Below are positions 63,515 to 64,000 of a stretch of 64,000 bases of DNA, piece after piece (the first letter of the stretch is position 1; the number at the start of each line of letters is the position of its first letter). Under the pieces are notes generated by a model, which searched no databases, was not told where the DNA came from, and saw nothing but the letters and a program-made list of their open reading frames with translations. Origin of the DNA: Cycas panzhihuaensis (Eukaryota; Cycadophyta); assembly GCA_023213395.1 (NCBI GenBank), contig CM041465.1, forward strand, positions 204,049,741 to 204,113,740, in the 5' to 3' direction. Position numbers and translations under genes: made by a program.

Positions 63515-64000
63515 TAGATTATCTTGTCGAACCAGGATGGCTTTGTCTAGGGAAGACAGATTATGAATGGTATAGTTGTTGTTCACGAAACGTTACACTC
63601 AACCCAGGTGAGGAAGAAGCCCAGTATGCTTATAAAAATTAATCTATTGAAAACCTATGATAGAGTCTCATGGGATTGTCTTATGGAGTGTATTAAAGCC
63701 TTTGGGTTCAGAAAGGTTTGGTGGGAATAGATGCATTTGTGCATATCCAAACCGCAATACTCTATTATCATTAACGACTTATCCTCGAGTTTCTTCCTGG
63801 GTCTTAGAGGGTTGAGAGAAGGAGATCCCCTATCTCCTTACCTATTCATAATCATGGCTGAATTGCTGGGTAGGGCCACAGAGGAGGCTAGAAGAATGGG
63901 AGTAAGTAACGGGGTGAAGCCTACCTCTGGTATCGATAATGTCGTGCACCACCAGTTTGTCGACGATAATATCTTCTTAGGGAAAGCAGCGGTAAGGGAA
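63515..64000 (+). mobile_element. 5'-truncated LINE (non-LTR retrotransposon)
   Basis: One frame, with two stops, encodes the LINE reverse transcriptase from the NQDGFV...GRQIMNGIVVVHE block, through LLKTYDRVSWDCLMECIKAF and GLREGDPLSPYLFIIMAEL, to catalytic HHQFVDDNIFLGKA at the window edge. The endonuclease and RT start are missing, as expected from 5' truncation during target-primed reverse transcription. It begins abruptly within the gypsy F RT. Confidence 0.85.

Noticed and set aside
1-64000. tRNA or rRNA genes
   Set aside because: No cloverleaf with intact A and B boxes or rRNA-like segment was seen; tRNA-like strings are primer-binding sites of retroelements.

Overview
The window is plant nuclear DNA dominated by nested LTR retrotransposons, and I see no sign of bacterial, viral-genome or organellar sequence. 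Plant origin is shown by Ty3/gypsy and Ty1/copia polyproteins of plant type, primer-binding sites matching initiator tRNA-Met, and pieces of host genes: a plant Mg2+/H+ exchanger (MHX) exon, a mitochondrial Hsp70 C-terminus and a PP2C phosphatase fragment. Deep nesting, old diverged LTRs and possibly very long introns fit a large-genome seed plant, perhaps a gymnosperm; that last step is inference.

Left flank (1-6360): an eroded 3' LTR, then mostly gene-free DNA with decayed gene pieces: a minus-strand coding-like stretch at 3641-4650, an mtHsp70 tail at 5092-5214 and a two-exon PP2C fragment at 5335-5703.

Nest 1 (about 6360-33000) is four elements deep. Gypsy D (+) is split in gag by copia C (-, 7207-31283, target duplication GTGTA). 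The 3' LTR of C is split by gypsy B (-, 7303-27234, ATCAT). The 3' LTR of B is split by its close relative gypsy A (+, 7374-17265, AAAAT). A and B lie in opposite orientation and form a near-palindrome of about 20 kb. Both carry features beyond gag-pol: a pre-gag reading frame of 69-bp coiled-coil-like repeats, a post-pol reading frame of about 590 codons (ORF3) preceded by a TGACG-rich tract and a TATA-like box, and tandem arrays in U3.

Middle (33000-49844): decayed LINE-like pieces, a microsatellite, then copia C2 (+, 34556-47045) containing copia C3 (+, 39212-44404, target duplication ACAAC). Next comes the first coding exon of MHX on the minus strand (47669-47234), with a leader intron, a candidate leader exon holding two small upstream ORFs, and a TATA-like box. 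If MHX is intact, its next intron holds C2 and perhaps everything to the left of it.

Nest 2 (49845-64000) is also four deep and open at the right edge. Gypsy G (+) is cut in its protease region by gypsy E (-, relative of A/B). E is cut in gag by gypsy F (+). F is cut in reverse transcriptase by a 5'-truncated LINE (+). E carries the C-terminal half of ORF3, fused by deletion to the integrase zinc finger. E and F both have a second capsid-like segment between protease and RT.

Nearly all mobile-element genes carry stops or frameshifts, so most are relics. Boundaries marked by target duplications are firm; those of D, C2 and the first LTR are approximate.
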